Positions 44,128 to 53,177 are shown, counted from the first letter of the stretch. The stretch is 57,230 nt of DNA from Lactobacillus sp. HBUAS51381 (GCF_012641095.1 NZ_JAAVSC010000018.1:1-57230); one strand, 5' to 3'. Numbers and translations: made by a program. Notes: generated by a model from the letters alone, not told the origin.

Positions 44128-45360
44128 ATGTACTTAGCAATCAATGCTGTGGGGGTGGGGGTCTTTCTGGCCATTGGCTTCCTCTTCTCCAAAAATAAAC
44201 AGCATATTCATTGGCGGTCAATTGGCATCATGTTGGCCCTAAACCTAATCCTGGCCTGGTTCTTCACCAGCTTTAGTGTCGGCCAGGATGCCGTGAAGGC
44301 TGCGGCCGATGGCTTTAACTGGTTGGTGGAGGTCTCCTACCAAGGAATCGTCTTCGCCCTACCCAACTGGGTGACGCCGGCATTTGGGGGAACCGCGGGC
44401 TCCATGAACTTCATTACCAGCGCACTCCTCCCTGTTCTGATGATTGTGCCCCTCTTCGATATTCTAACGTATATTGGTGTCTTGCCTTGGATTATCAAAT
44501 GGATTGGCCGCGGCCTATCTTTCATTACGGGCCAGCCTCGGTTTGAGTCATTCTTCGCAGTTGAGATGATGTTTCTGGGAAATACCGAGGTTTTAGCAAT
44601 TTCCGGAATTCAGCTTCGGCAAATGCGGGCCGAACGAAATTTAACACTAGCCATGATGTCCATGAGCTGTGTTACCGCTTCTATTCTGGGGGCCTACACG
44701 CAGATGGTCCCCGGTCAATTCGTCCTGACCGCCGTTCCAATCAACGTGATTAACGCCATCATCATCACCAACCTATTGAATCCCGTTCAGGTCGCCCCCG
44801 CAGAGGATACGATCGCTAAGGTTGGGGCTGAGGGCCAAGACAGCGACGGCAAACGCGAACCGTTCTTCTCATTTCTGGGCGATTCAATTCTGACTGCCGG
44901 ACGCTTGACGTTAATCATTGTGGCCAACGTCATTGCCTTCGTGGCCCTCGCCGCGCTGGCCGATAAATTGTTGGCCCTGATCTGGAAGCCCCTTTCACTC
45001 GAAAGTATTCTAGGAGTCATCATGTTCCCCTTTGCTTGGTTGCTGGGATTCCCGGTTCATCAAGCCTGGCTCCTATCACAGGATATGGGGCTCAAGCTGG
45101 TCACCAACGAGTTCGTGGTCATGGGCAAAGTCGCCGGCCATGTCATTAACGGCTATACGCCCCATTTACGCGCCGTCTTAACGGTCTTCCTGACGTCGTT
45201 CGCCAATTTTGGGACAACGGGAATGATCATTGGCGCCTTCAAGGGACTCGTTGATAAAGAAAAGAATGATTTAATTGCCAAGAACGTGGGCTACATGCTG
45301 TTATCGGGGATTCTGGTTTCTCTACTATCCGCCGGTATCGTTGGCCTGTTCGTGTGGTAA
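44128..45360 (+). CDS. Concentrative nucleoside transporter (NupC/NupX family)
   Basis: A 410-residue cation-coupled nucleoside importer with about 8-10 membrane helices. Family blocks are present: IKWIGRGLSFITGQPRFESF, the EMMFLGNTEVLA discontinuous-helix segment, and GYTPHLRAVLTVFLTSFANFG near the end. AAGGGGA precedes the ATG, 27 bases after the hydrolase stop, so uptake and cleavage are co-expressed. The closest functional parallel is E. coli nupX (yeiM). Confidence 0.9.
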   Translation: MYLAINAVGVGVFLAIGFLFSKNKQHIHWRSIGIMLALNLILAWFFTSFSVGQDAVKAAADGFNWLVEVSYQGIVFALPNWVTPAFGGTAGSMNFITSALLPVLMIVPLFDILTYIGVLPWIIKWIGRGLSFITGQPRFESFFAVEMMFLGNTEVLAISGIQLRQMRAERNLTLAMMSMSCVTASILGAYTQMVPGQFVLTAVPINVINAIIITNLLNPVQVAPAEDTIAKVGAEGQDSDGKREPFFSFLGDSILTAGRLTLIIVANVIAFVALAALADKLLALIWKPLSLESILGVIMFPFAWLLGFPVHQAWLLSQDMGLKLVTNEFVVMGKVAGHVINGYTPHLRAVLTVFLTSFANFGTTGMIIGAFKGLVDKEKNDLIAKNVGYMLLSGILVSLLSAGIVGLFVW

Positions 45361-45365
45361 GCCTT

Positions 45366-45400
45366 AAAATGGCCGCCGTTTTTCAACGACGACCATTTTT
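45366..45400. terminator. Terminator between convergent genes
   Basis: AAAATGG...CCGCCGTT pairs imperfectly with AACGACGACCATTTT. T runs are present on both sides. Confidence 0.6.
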
Positions 45401-45402
45401 GA

Positions 45403-45867
45403 TTAGGCATTCGGATCTTTAATCTGGCTCCAGGGCATCACGTGTAACAGCCACGAAACGCCGTATTTATCCGTAAAGTGGCCCAGCTTACCACCCCAAA
45501 ACTGCGTCTCAAACGGCCGATCAATCGTCACGGTTCCGGAAGCACTGACCCGCTGGTAGAAGTCCTCGGCGACTTGGGCACTCGCCGGGTCATCTGCATT
45601 AATATCCAAAATCAAATCAATCTGTGTCGTAGGTGTCACTTGATTGCCAAAGGCATCGGCACACTGCAGACTCGTCCCCAAGACACTAAAGCCCGCGTGA
45701 ATGGTGAGGTCGTCGAGATTAATTCCCGCTGGCAGACCAAACTGTTTAGCCTGCGCCGCATCCGGGCTGAACCGATAAATATCAGTCGCTCCAAAGACCA
45801 TTTGGTAGTAGGCCAACGCCGCCTTGGTATTCTCAAAGGAAATGCTAGGAATTAAGCGTGATTGCAT
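45403..45867 (-). CDS. VOC-superfamily protein (PhnB/glyoxalase-like), second of a tandem pair
   Basis: A 154-residue vicinal-oxygen-chelate fold protein with paired beta-alpha-beta-beta-beta modules (SISFENTKAALAYYQMVF, then ETQFWGGKLGHFTDKYGVSW). The PhnB-like subgroup has no agreed function. GGGGGA precedes the ATG at 45867. The stop of the upstream copy is two bases away. The two proteins share most motifs, so this is a recent-looking tandem duplication. Confidence 0.82.
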   Translation of the reverse strand: MQSRLIPSISFENTKAALAYYQMVFGATDIYRFSPDAAQAKQFGLPAGINLDDLTIHAGFSVLGTSLQCADAFGNQVTPTTQIDLILDINADDPASAQVAEDFYQRVSASGTVTIDRPFETQFWGGKLGHFTDKYGVSWLLHVMPWSQIKDPNA

Positions 45868-45869
45868 GG

Positions 45870-46340
45870 CTAGTCCCCCGTCGTCTGGGCCAAGTCCTGT
45901 TGCCAAGAAGAGACGCTCAGCATCCACGAGATCCCATACTTATCCGTGATGTGGCCCATCTTGTCGCCCCAAAACTGGGTCGCAAACGGCATATCAATGG
46001 TCACCTCGCCGGAATCGACTAACCGTTGGTAGAAGTCATCCGCCGCCTGAACACTCACCGGATCATCCCCATTAATGTCGAGCATCACCGCCACTTGGCC
46101 TGACGGTTCCTGGTGGCCCTGGAAGGCGTCTGCGCATTCAATTCGCACCCCCAACACGGTAAAACCGGCGTGCATGGTCATCGTGGTTAAGTCCCCATCC
46201 GTCGGTAGGCCAAATAATTTAGCTTGTTCTGGTTGCGGCGCCAGCCGATAGCTATCGGTGGCCCCAAAAACGCGTTCGTAATAGGCAATGGCTTCTTTTG
46301 CGCGATCAAAGGCAAAGTACGGAACAGCACGGGTTTGCAT
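45870..46340 (-). CDS. VOC-superfamily protein (PhnB/glyoxalase-like), first of a tandem pair
   Basis: A 156-residue paralogue of the next gene, with matching blocks VPYFAFDRAKEAIAYYERVF, FGLPTDGDL and FATQFWGDKMGHITDKYGISW. The ATG at 46340 is used here. A TTG two codons earlier sits closer to the GAGGAG site and could be the true start. Ligand and activity unknown. Confidence 0.8.
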   Translation of the reverse strand: MQTRAVPYFAFDRAKEAIAYYERVFGATDSYRLAPQPEQAKLFGLPTDGDLTTMTMHAGFTVLGVRIECADAFQGHQEPSGQVAVMLDINGDDPVSVQAADDFYQRLVDSGEVTIDMPFATQFWGDKMGHITDKYGISWMLSVSSWQQDLAQTTGD

Positions 46341-46446
46341 GGTCAAAACATCTCCTCAAATTTGAATAGCCTAAGTGTACCAAGATTGCGAGGACAACGG
46401 TAGTGTTTACCCTCAACGATCGGCCAACCGCGACCCACACAAAAAA

Positions 46447-46462
46447 TGTTTCATGTGAAACA
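46447..46462. promoter_or_regulatory. parS-like ParB-binding site
   Basis: TGTTTCATGTGAAACA is the exact reverse complement of the site at 34867 and one base from the parS consensus. It lies in an intergenic region away from any gene end. Confidence 0.5.
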
Positions 46463-46589
46463 CTACCATAAGGTGTCTCGTCAAAATGGTCGACCGTGAC
46501 CAATTTAATTTTAAATTCCCGGTTGACTTTCTAAATTCCCGTGCTAAACTAGCAATTATTAACAAATGATTAGAAAATTAAAAAGTGAT

Positions 46590-46905
46590 GATGAAGTCCA
46601 GTAACGCCAGCTATCCCTTGTTAGCGAACCCGGTTTAGTGCAAGCGGGTCAAGGTCGCCAGCGCGAACATCCCTTCGGAGCTGTTTGCTGAAATTAAAGT
46701 AAGTCTATACCGGCCGCAACCGTTATCAATGCAGTGAATCGCGAGTGTGGTTCGATCTCCCAGTAGATCCTAGACTCTGGGAACGTCCCTCTAGGAAGCT
46801 CGCCGTTCATGGCTAGTGCTACTTTTTGAGTAGCAAAAATAAGGTGGTACCGTGCAGATTGCGCCCTTACGGAGAGTTTTTTCCGTAGGGGCGCATTTTT
46901 TATTC
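46590..46905 (+). ncRNA. T-box riboswitch upstream of the second oppA-like gene
   Basis: A long structured leader with AAGGTGGTACCGTGCAG near 46830-46860 and a strong terminator (GCGCCCTTACGGA pairing with TCCGTAGGGGCGC, then a T run). A stem I region lies upstream, with an AGTAACGCC opening and a CCCGG/GCGGG distal stem. A possible specifier is ATC (isoleucine) in GAACATCCC, but this needs a folded alignment. Controls the lipoprotein gene 40 bases downstream. Confidence 0.87.
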
Positions 46906-46947
46906 TCAGGTATTTTCTAATCATTTGGTATTCTAGGAGGTTTTTCG

Positions 46948-48549
46948 ATGAAACATCTTGCTTTAACCGCGCCGTTAGTCCTACTCTTACTCGTCACCCT
47001 GAGTGGCTGCGGCAGCGCTGCCGGTAACACCACCAAGAACCGCACTTTAAACGTCACCCTACCGAGCGAACCGGCCACGGCCGATCCCAACAAGGCCACC
47101 GATACCAATAGTGGTAGCGTCATTTCTCAAACCATGGAAGGCCTCTATACGTACGATCAAAACGGTAAAATTGTCGCGGGCGTCGCCACCAAAGTCGTCC
47201 AACCTACCAACAACGGCAAAACCTATACCTTCAACCTGCGGAAGACGGCCAAATGGGCCAATGGCCAGGAAGTCACCGCTCAGGATTTCGTGACCTCACT
47301 CCGCCGCTGGGTCGACCCGAAGACCAAGGCCCAGTACGCCAACAAGCTGTCCGCCATTAAAGGGTACGCGGCCATCCAGAACGGCAAGGCTGATCCCTCC
47401 ACCTTTGGCGTTAAGGCCCTGAGTAAAACTAAGCTTCAAATCACCCTGAGTAAAGCCGTGCCCTACTTTAACGATCTCGTTTCCGACTACTATCCCTTGA
47501 ACACCGTCACCGTGAAGAAATACGGTCAAAAGTACGGCACCAACGCGACTAAGACCATGAGTAACGGCGCCTACAAGCTGGTCGGCTGGACCGGGAGCAA
47601 TTCATCGTGGACCTATGTCAAGAACACCCACTACTGGGACGCCAAGAACGTCAAGATCAAGAAGGTGAAGGTCGCGGTCACCAAGGATGAAAGCACCGCC
47701 GCCACCTTGTTTAAGAGTGGTAAGGTCCAAGAAACCACGGTCAGCGGGCAATACGTCCGCGCTAACGCCAACAATAAAGAACTTCATAAGACGTTACAGG
47801 GGCGGTTGCAATACCTCTACGTCAACAGCAAGAAGGCCGCAACGAACTCCGAGGATCTCCGCCAAGCCATCTCCTACGTCACGAACCGGCAAACCTTAGC
47901 CAGCAAGGTGCTTCAAGACGGGTCCAAGGCCGCGCTCAGCGCCGTTCCCCGCGGCGACCAAGCCAACCCGAAGACGGGAGAGGACATGGCCAGCCAATTA
48001 GGCAACCTCTTGCCGACCGACGTGGCCAAGGCCAAGACCTATTGGGCCAAATACTTAAAGACCACCGGCAAGACCAAGGTCACCTTGAACCTACTGACCG
48101 ACGATACCGATGACGACAAACACGTGGGCGCCTACCTACAGTCCGTGATGGAGAAGAACTTCAAGGGGCTCACCGTCACCACGACCTCGATTCCCCACGC
48201 CCAACACGTGGCTCGAGACTTCGCCGGCACATTTGAACTGAATCTGACGGGCTGGTCCACCAACTTACTCGATGCTTCCGACTTCCTCAACTTGGCAGCC
48301 AAGGACAACACCGTAAACTTCACCGGCTGGAATGATGCCACCTTCAACCAACTGCTCGCCAAAGCCGAGACGCAAACCGGCCTGACCCGTTACAACACGC
48401 TGATGGACGCCAACCAACGGCTCATGGCCGTCAAGGGGTACATCCCCCTGTATCAACCGTCCCAAGCCAAACTGGTCAGCAAGGATGTTGGGGGATTGAA
48501 AGATACCCTGTTACACGCCGCCCAGTATCGCTACGCCTACTGGAAATAA
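46948..48549 (+). CDS. Peptide ABC transporter substrate-binding lipoprotein (second OppA paralogue)
   Basis: Family 5 extracellular solute-binding protein, 533 residues. The lipoprotein signal ends LSGC at about residue 18. It shares long blocks with the OppA at 30578-32188 (for example MSNGAYKLVGWTGS, FKSGKVQETT, ANNKELHKTL). AGGAGG precedes the ATG. No translocator genes adjoin it. Together with the amidohydrolase that follows, it suggests peptide capture and breakdown, but the two genes are 219 bp apart and may be separate units. Confidence 0.92.
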   Translation: MKHLALTAPLVLLLLVTLSGCGSAAGNTTKNRTLNVTLPSEPATADPNKATDTNSGSVISQTMEGLYTYDQNGKIVAGVATKVVQPTNNGKTYTFNLRKTAKWANGQEVTAQDFVTSLRRWVDPKTKAQYANKLSAIKGYAAIQNGKADPSTFGVKALSKTKLQITLSKAVPYFNDLVSDYYPLNTVTVKKYGQKYGTNATKTMSNGAYKLVGWTGSNSSWTYVKNTHYWDAKNVKIKKVKVAVTKDESTAATLFKSGKVQETTVSGQYVRANANNKELHKTLQGRLQYLYVNSKKAATNSEDLRQAISYVTNRQTLASKVLQDGSKAALSAVPRGDQANPKTGEDMASQLGNLLPTDVAKAKTYWAKYLKTTGKTKVTLNLLTDDTDDDKHVGAYLQSVMEKNFKGLTVTTTSIPHAQHVARDFAGTFELNLTGWSTNLLDASDFLNLAAKDNTVNFTGWNDATFNQLLAKAETQTGLTRYNTLMDANQRLMAVKGYIPLYQPSQAKLVSKDVGGLKDTLLHAAQYRYAYWK

Positions 48550-48768
48550 CGTGGTTGCGACCCGCAACTTTTAAATGACACCGTTCAGAAGCACGCTATT
48601 TTTCAGGTCCACGCCGCCCGTACCCCTTCTCCCGAAGCCCTCACCACGATCTGACATCCTCAAATGTTCTCACCGGTGAGCGGTCTCCCGCGAGATTCGG
48701 TCTGTGCGGCGCACCACCAGACGCGATTTCTTATCAATTCACAACCTAGATAATCAGGAGGAATTCAT

Positions 48769-49953
48769 ATGACCAAAACCACTTTCTTTAATTTCACCTT
48801 ATTCGATGGCACCAACGACCAGAACCAGGCCAACGCCTGGTTCACCGTCGATAACGATTCCGGCAAATTAGTCGACCGCGGGCAGGGCACGCCCGCAACC
48901 GCCGACTCCAGCGTTGATCTCAATGGACAATACGTCATGCCGGGCTTCATGAACGTTCACGTCCACGTCACTGCCAATCCGCAGGAACTACAGGGTAAGG
49001 AAGCTTCCGAAGCCGAAGCCGGCGTCCTCGCCTTCACCAACCTGCAAACCTTGCTCAAGTCCGGTGTCACCTACGTTCGGGGATGTGGGACCGGCTACGA
49101 TGCCGACATCAAGCTCAAGAAGCTTCAAAAAACCGGCCAACTTCCCCACACGCCACACATGTTAACCTCCGGCAAGGCCTTCTCGATGACTGGCGGCCAC
49201 GGTGATTCCCCTCACGGCGGACACGCGGTCGATTCTCCAGATGAGATGCGCAAGGCCGTCCGCACCGCCTTTAAGAACGGGGCGGAAAGCATCAAGGTCA
49301 TGGCAACCGGTGGCGTCATGACCCCCAACGATTTCATGGAGGATGCACAACTCTCCGTGGCCGAAATGCACGTCGCCGTGGAAGAGGCCCATCACAAGCG
49401 GCGGGTTGTGGCCGCGCATGCCGAGGGGAATCCGGGGATTCAAAATGCCCTGGATGCCGGCGTAGACTCCGTGGAACACGGTTTCTACGTCACCGAGGAC
49501 GAGGCCAAGCAGATGGTCAAGCAGGGCACCTACCTCACGCCGACACTGATCGCCGAATGGGTCATCCCCGAACAAGGCCCCGGCGTATTGCCCGACTGGG
49601 AGGTCAAGAAGGCCGCCGATGCGCTGGATGACACCTACGTCAACATGCGACGAGCCTTCCAGCTCGGTGTCAAATTCACCTGTGGAACCGACGCCGGCAC
49701 CCCCTTCAACGGCTTTGACCTGACCCCCGAGGAGTTTGGCCTGCTGACGAAACTGGGGATGACTCCCGCACAGGCCTACCAGTGTTCCACGTTAAATTCC
49801 GCCGCGCTGATGGGCGTGGATCAGGAATACGGGACGCTTGAGGTTGGAAAATTCGCCGATTTCCAGGTGCTGAAGACCGATCCACTGGCCGACACTGCCG
49901 CCGTTGTTCAGGCCGATAAGCAGGTCTACTTGGGCGGTCACCGGGAATTCTAA
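48769..49953 (+). CDS. Metal-dependent amidohydrolase (Xaa-Pro/Xaa-Arg dipeptidase-like)
   Basis: A 394-residue cytoplasmic hydrolase of the amidohydrolase superfamily. Metal-site residues are visible: His64 and His66 (NVHVHV), Lys176 (IKVMATGG, the carbamylated lysine type), His217 (AAHAEG), His237 (EHGFY) and Asp308 (GTDAGTP). Relatives of this subtype include prolidase-like and N-acyl dipeptide hydrolases as well as imidazolonepropionase-like enzymes, so the substrate is uncertain. AGGAGG precedes the ATG. The T-box controlled peptide-binding protein lies upstream. Confidence 0.83.
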   Translation: MTKTTFFNFTLFDGTNDQNQANAWFTVDNDSGKLVDRGQGTPATADSSVDLNGQYVMPGFMNVHVHVTANPQELQGKEASEAEAGVLAFTNLQTLLKSGVTYVRGCGTGYDADIKLKKLQKTGQLPHTPHMLTSGKAFSMTGGHGDSPHGGHAVDSPDEMRKAVRTAFKNGAESIKVMATGGVMTPNDFMEDAQLSVAEMHVAVEEAHHKRRVVAAHAEGNPGIQNALDAGVDSVEHGFYVTEDEAKQMVKQGTYLTPTLIAEWVIPEQGPGVLPDWEVKKAADALDDTYVNMRRAFQLGVKFTCGTDAGTPFNGFDLTPEEFGLLTKLGMTPAQAYQCSTLNSAALMGVDQEYGTLEVGKFADFQVLKTDPLADTAAVVQADKQVYLGGHREF

Positions 49954-49964
49954 CTCACGTTAAA

Positions 49965-50019
49965 ATGCAGTGCAGGCACACGGGATCCGACCCCTGGTGC
50001 GCTTGCACTGCGTTTTTTT
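49965..50019 (+). terminator. Terminator after the amidohydrolase gene
   Basis: An imperfect long stem (ATGCAGTGCAGGCACA with TGGTGCGCTTGCACTGCGT) followed by seven T residues. Confidence 0.75.
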
Positions 50020-50094
50020 GCGGTCTGGTGACCGCCAAATATTTATTTCGTTATATTAACGATTTACCATTTGACATTGATTCTGTTTTCGTTA

Positions 50095-50117
50095 AACTGA
50101 GGAAGACTTCCTCAGTT
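50095..50117. repeat. Perfect inverted repeat downstream of gldA
   Basis: AACTGAGGAAG, one base, CTTCCTCAGTT. It lies past the 3' end of the leftward dehydrogenase gene and may be a weak terminator or an operator with no obvious partner. Confidence 0.45.
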
Positions 50118-50223
50118 CTTAAGCTGTCCTAGCCCGCGTGGAGCAGAAGGTCCTCGACTAAAGGCCAACTTGAATAAACGTACTTAATGAGCGCTCTAAG
50201 TCAGGTAAGGCCGGGATTATAGC

Positions 50224-51333
50224 TCAATATTGACGCAATAGCTGACGCGATAGTTCATCCGTGGCTTTGATCGCGCAGAACACATCGCGTGCGGTTACGG
50301 CGAATCCCATGTTATGAATGGTTTCTCCCGGCTGCGTGGTGAGTTTGGCCACCTGCATCAGCTCATCATCGGTCGCTTCGTCCAAATGCAGGTCTGCCAG
50401 CGTGGTAGGCAGACCCAAGTCGGCTTCAAAGTCCAGATAGCGCTGATATTTAGCATCGCTGGCGCCCTCGAGAACCAGATTAACCAGCGTCCCAAAGGCC
50501 ACCTTCTGCCCGTGTGAGAGTCGGTGAACATCTCCCGATAACGCCGTCAAGCCATTTTGAAAGCTGTGCGCTGCGGCTAGGCCAGAACTTTCGGCACCGA
50601 CCCCGCTCAAGAGAATATTGGCCTCAATGATGTGCCCCAGGGCTGGCGTTTCCACGTGATTACTGGCTGCGGCCACCGCCTGATGCGTGTATTTAAAGAG
50701 AAGCGCTTCGCATTTCTCGGCTAGCGCGAGGCCCGCCGCCGTCTGTCCCGTCTGTAAAGGCAGTAACGTCGTCGTCCGGGCCCGGGCGATGGTCTGGGCC
50801 TCAACGTTGGTCGACAGGGCATCGGCAATGCCATCAATCAGGAAGCGAACCGGGGCACCGGCAATCACGGTCGAATCGACCAACACCAGGTCCGGGTTCT
50901 TATCATAGAATTGATACTTGAGAAACTCCCCGTTAGCCGAATAGAGAACACTCAACCGTGTACAAGGCGAATCGTTAGAGGCCAGCGTGGGCACGATTAC
51001 GACCGGAACGTGAAGCTTGTCGCCAACCGCCTTGGTCGTGTCGTTGGTCTTGCCACCACCCAGGGCAATGACGAACCGCGCATCCTGTTGCTGCCCGATG
51101 GCCTGAATCCGGGCAATCTCTTCCGGCGAACTTTCACCCTTAAAATGAACATGTTCAATCTTTAATCCATCCGCTGTTAAATAGCGGTAGAACTGGCTCC
51201 CAACTAATTCCCAAACCACATCATCCGCAATCATGAGCCCGTGATCCCCAAACGGCGCAATATACCGGGCGGCGTGAGGCAGTAACCGAGTTCCCTGAAC
51301 GTACGTTGCGGGACTTGCAAAAGCAGTAATCAT
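50224..51333 (-). CDS. gldA: Glycerol dehydrogenase-type iron/zinc alcohol dehydrogenase (GldA family)
   Basis: A 369-residue NAD-dependent dehydrogenase. The nucleotide loop is ALGGGKTNDTTKAVG (90-104), VPTLASNDSPC follows, and metal ligands fit Asp171 (IDGIADALS), His256 (AAAHSFQNG) and His274 (RLSHGQK). These match GldA, which interconverts glycerol and dihydroxyacetone; other polyols are possible. GGAGG precedes the ATG. No dihydroxyacetone kinase is adjacent. It lies between rpsR and the amidohydrolase as a single-gene unit. Confidence 0.88.
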   Translation of the reverse strand: MITAFASPATYVQGTRLLPHAARYIAPFGDHGLMIADDVVWELVGSQFYRYLTADGLKIEHVHFKGESSPEEIARIQAIGQQQDARFVIALGGGKTNDTTKAVGDKLHVPVVIVPTLASNDSPCTRLSVLYSANGEFLKYQFYDKNPDLVLVDSTVIAGAPVRFLIDGIADALSTNVEAQTIARARTTTLLPLQTGQTAAGLALAEKCEALLFKYTHQAVAAASNHVETPALGHIIEANILLSGVGAESSGLAAAHSFQNGLTALSGDVHRLSHGQKVAFGTLVNLVLEGASDAKYQRYLDFEADLGLPTTLADLHLDEATDDELMQVAKLTTQPGETIHNMGFAVTARDVFCAIKATDELSRQLLRQY

Positions 51334-51443
51334 TTCCTAGACCTCCAATACTAAGTTGATACCTTCAGTCTACTGAAATCCAACCATAAGCTAAGCCAAA
51401 TACATCTTTAATTTGGCGTTAGGGTAGTGTTTGACCGTAACTA

Positions 51444-51496
51444 ACAAACACGCGACAGAATGCAGTTAATTTCACTGCTTCCCGTCGCGTGTTTGT
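51444..51496. terminator. Long hairpin between rpsR and gldA
   Basis: A perfect 13-bp stem (ACAAACACGCGAC with GTCGCGTGTTTGT) with a 27-nt loop. It may insulate the ribosomal operon from gldA. Confidence 0.6.
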
Positions 51497-51565
51497 TTGA
51501 CAATTCGTCCTACCATAAAAAAGTAGACCATGCCCTTCAACATGGCGCTGGCGGAGGATAATTGT

Positions 51566-51602
51566 CGAAAAAAAAAGAACCAACACCAAAGTGTCAGTTC
51601 TT
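51566..51602 (-). terminator. Terminator of the rpsF-ssb-rpsR operon
   Basis: A stem beginning AAGAAC on one side and ending GTTCTT on the other. The minus strand continues into a run of about nine T residues. It begins a few bases after the rpsR stop. Confidence 0.8.
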
Positions 51603-51608
51603 AATCGA

Positions 51609-51845
51609 CTACTCTTCGCTAACGAATGGCATTAAGCCCATGATCCGTGAACGCTTGATAGCAATAGTTAACTTCCGTTGGTTCTTGGCACTAGTACCAG
51701 TTACCCGGCGTGGTAAAATCTTACCCCGTTCGGAGATGAACCGACGTAATAAGTCAGTATCCTTGTAATCAATGTATTCGATGTGGTTGGCTGCAATAAA
51801 GTCAACCTTACGACGGCGACGGCCGCCACGACGTTGTCCTGCCAT
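51609..51845 (-). CDS. rpsR: 30S ribosomal protein bS18
   Basis: A 78-residue ribosomal protein with the basic start [15 protein letters not shown] and the family block [20 protein letters not shown]. Last gene of the rpsF-ssb-rpsR operon, 28 bases after ssb. GAGGGA precedes the ATG. In many related genomes gdpP follows, but here about 12 kb of accessory genes intervene. Confidence 0.97.
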   Translation of the reverse strand: MAGQRRGGRRRRKVDFIAANHIEYIDYKDTDLLRRFISERGKILPRRVTGTSAKNQRKLTIAIKRSRIMGLMPFVSEE

Positions 51846-51873
51846 GAGAAATTCCCTCCTCGTATTTTAGTGT

Positions 51874-52440
51874 TTAGAACGGTAAATCATCATCGGAAAT
51901 GTCAATTGAATCGCCAGTATTCGCGAACGGATCAGCCGAGTTATTCCCAGCATTGTTGCCGTTGTTGTTTGCTGCCGGATTCTGATTTTGCGCTGGGGCC
52001 GTCGAGGACGGGTTCCCACTCGTAAATGGATTGGCATTTTGATTCTGATTCTGTTGAGGAGCATTATTCGCTGGGTTACCGCCGTAGTTATTGTTACCGG
52101 CGTTGTTGTTCGCGTTACGAGAACGTGGTTCGAGGAACGAAAAGTCCTCGACAACAACTTCGGTGACATAAACGCGTTGGCCCTGTTGATTTTCGTAATT
52201 CCGGGTTTGAATCCGACCTTCAATACCGACAAGGGAACCCTTGTGGAAGAAGTTCGCAAAGTTTTCCGCGGACTTGCGCCAGATGACGCAACTGACGAAA
52301 TCAGCTTCCCGTTCACCAGATTTGTTGGTGAACCGCCGATCAACGGCCAAGGTAAACGTGGCAACAGCAGCACCGCCTTGGGTGTATCGTAAGTCAACAT
52401 CCCGTGTCAGTCGGCCAGTTAGTACTACTCGGTTGATCAT
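51874..52440 (-). CDS. ssb: Single-stranded DNA-binding protein
   Basis: A 188-residue SSB. The OB fold (about 1-105) starts [14 protein letters not shown] and includes [15 protein letters not shown] and [10 protein letters not shown]-type strands. A long Asn/Gln/Gly-rich linker (about 110-175) follows. The acidic partner-binding tip ends DDDLPF. GAGGAG lies upstream. It is in the usual place between rpsF and rpsR. Confidence 0.97.
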   Translation of the reverse strand: MINRVVLTGRLTRDVDLRYTQGGAAVATFTLAVDRRFTNKSGEREADFVSCVIWRKSAENFANFFHKGSLVGIEGRIQTRNYENQQGQRVYVTEVVVEDFSFLEPRSRNANNNAGNNNYGGNPANNAPQQNQNQNANPFTSGNPSSTAPAQNQNPAANNNGNNAGNNSADPFANTGDSIDISDDDLPF

Positions 52441-52481
52441 TGCTGAATAACTCCTCTCAAATTTAAAAGTTTAAAGTCAAA

Positions 52482-52778
52482 TTAATCTTCGCGCTTAACG
52501 ATCATGTGACGTAAGATGCTGTCATTGATCTTGGATAAACGGTCAAATTCGTTTAATGCTGTATCGTCATTAGCGTTTAACGTAATAACGTGGTAGATAC
52601 CTTCGTTAAAACCGCCAATTTCGTAAGCAAAACGACGCTTGGACCAATCCTTTGAGTCAAGGATGTCGGCACCGTTATCCTTAAGCAACTTGTCGAAGCG
52701 TTCAACCAAAGCGGTCTTTGCGGCATCGTCAAGGTCTGGACGAATGATGTAGGTAATTTCGTATTTAGTAGTTTCCAT
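52482..52778 (-). CDS. rpsF: 30S ribosomal protein bS6
   Basis: A 98-residue ribosomal protein with the typical opening [16 protein letters not shown] and the central block [17 protein letters not shown] precedes the ATG. First gene of rpsF-ssb-rpsR. The leader upstream contains a small GC stem that might serve in S6:S18 autoregulation. Confidence 0.97.
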   Translation of the reverse strand: METTKYEITYIIRPDLDDAAKTALVERFDKLLKDNGADILDSKDWSKRRFAYEIGGFNEGIYHVITLNANDDTALNEFDRLSKINDSILRHMIVKRED

Positions 52779-52787
52779 GAATGTTAC

Positions 52788-52835
52788 ACCTCCTTATGGA
52801 CTTCAGGCCCCCGCTGCAATGCGGAAGCAAGGAGA
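52788..52835 (-). promoter_or_regulatory. Possible S6:S18 autoregulatory leader of rpsF
   Basis: Read leftward, CTTCCGC-ATTGCA-GCGG sits just before the ribosome site and forms a short GC stem. Firmicute rpsF leaders are known to bind the S6:S18 complex through a related structure. The match here is by eye only. Confidence 0.3.
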
Positions 52836-53011
52836 GACTCTAGCGAAAGCCAGATACTCACAAGCTAGTAGTATAGCATAAATCATTTGGTTACGCAAAT
52901 CGGGGCCGACCGACGGGTGCTGCCTTACGCTACATGACTTAACTCCGCAAAATGTCGGCATCTGTTTTTTATTTTTCCAAATTAATTTAAAAAATTGGTT
53001 GTGATAGGCAT

Positions 53012-53140
53012 TTAACGCTGATCGTGACTAATTGGCCGCGTTCCATCGACCGCCGGCGTCGCAGACATTGGCGGTGTTTCCCGTAGCCCATCATGCCTTA
53101 AAAAGAGCGTTTCTTGAATGGCCACCCATTCACTCATCAT
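53012..53140 (-). CDS. Small ORF of 42 codons next to an RRNPP-type regulator
   Basis: An ORF too short for most gene callers, with GGGGGA before ATG-ATG. It encodes MMSEWVAIQETLFLRHDGLR followed by a Pro/Thr-rich tail that ends HDQR. It starts 37 bases after the stop of the regulator gene, in the same direction, so it is likely co-transcribed. It has no signal peptide or hydrophobic helix, unlike classic Rgg/PlcR signal precursors. It could be a cytoplasmic partner, an unusual peptide, or chance. Confidence 0.4.
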   Translation of the reverse strand: MMSEWVAIQETLFLRHDGLRETPPMSATPAVDGTRPISHDQR

Positions 53141-53177
53141 TGGTCATTCCCCCTGACAGACGATTTAAGTTGACCTT

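Noticed and set aside
48550-48768. Possible leader structure before the amidohydrolase
   Set aside because: No T-box signature or convincing hairpin-terminator pair was found, only an ordinary ribosome site.
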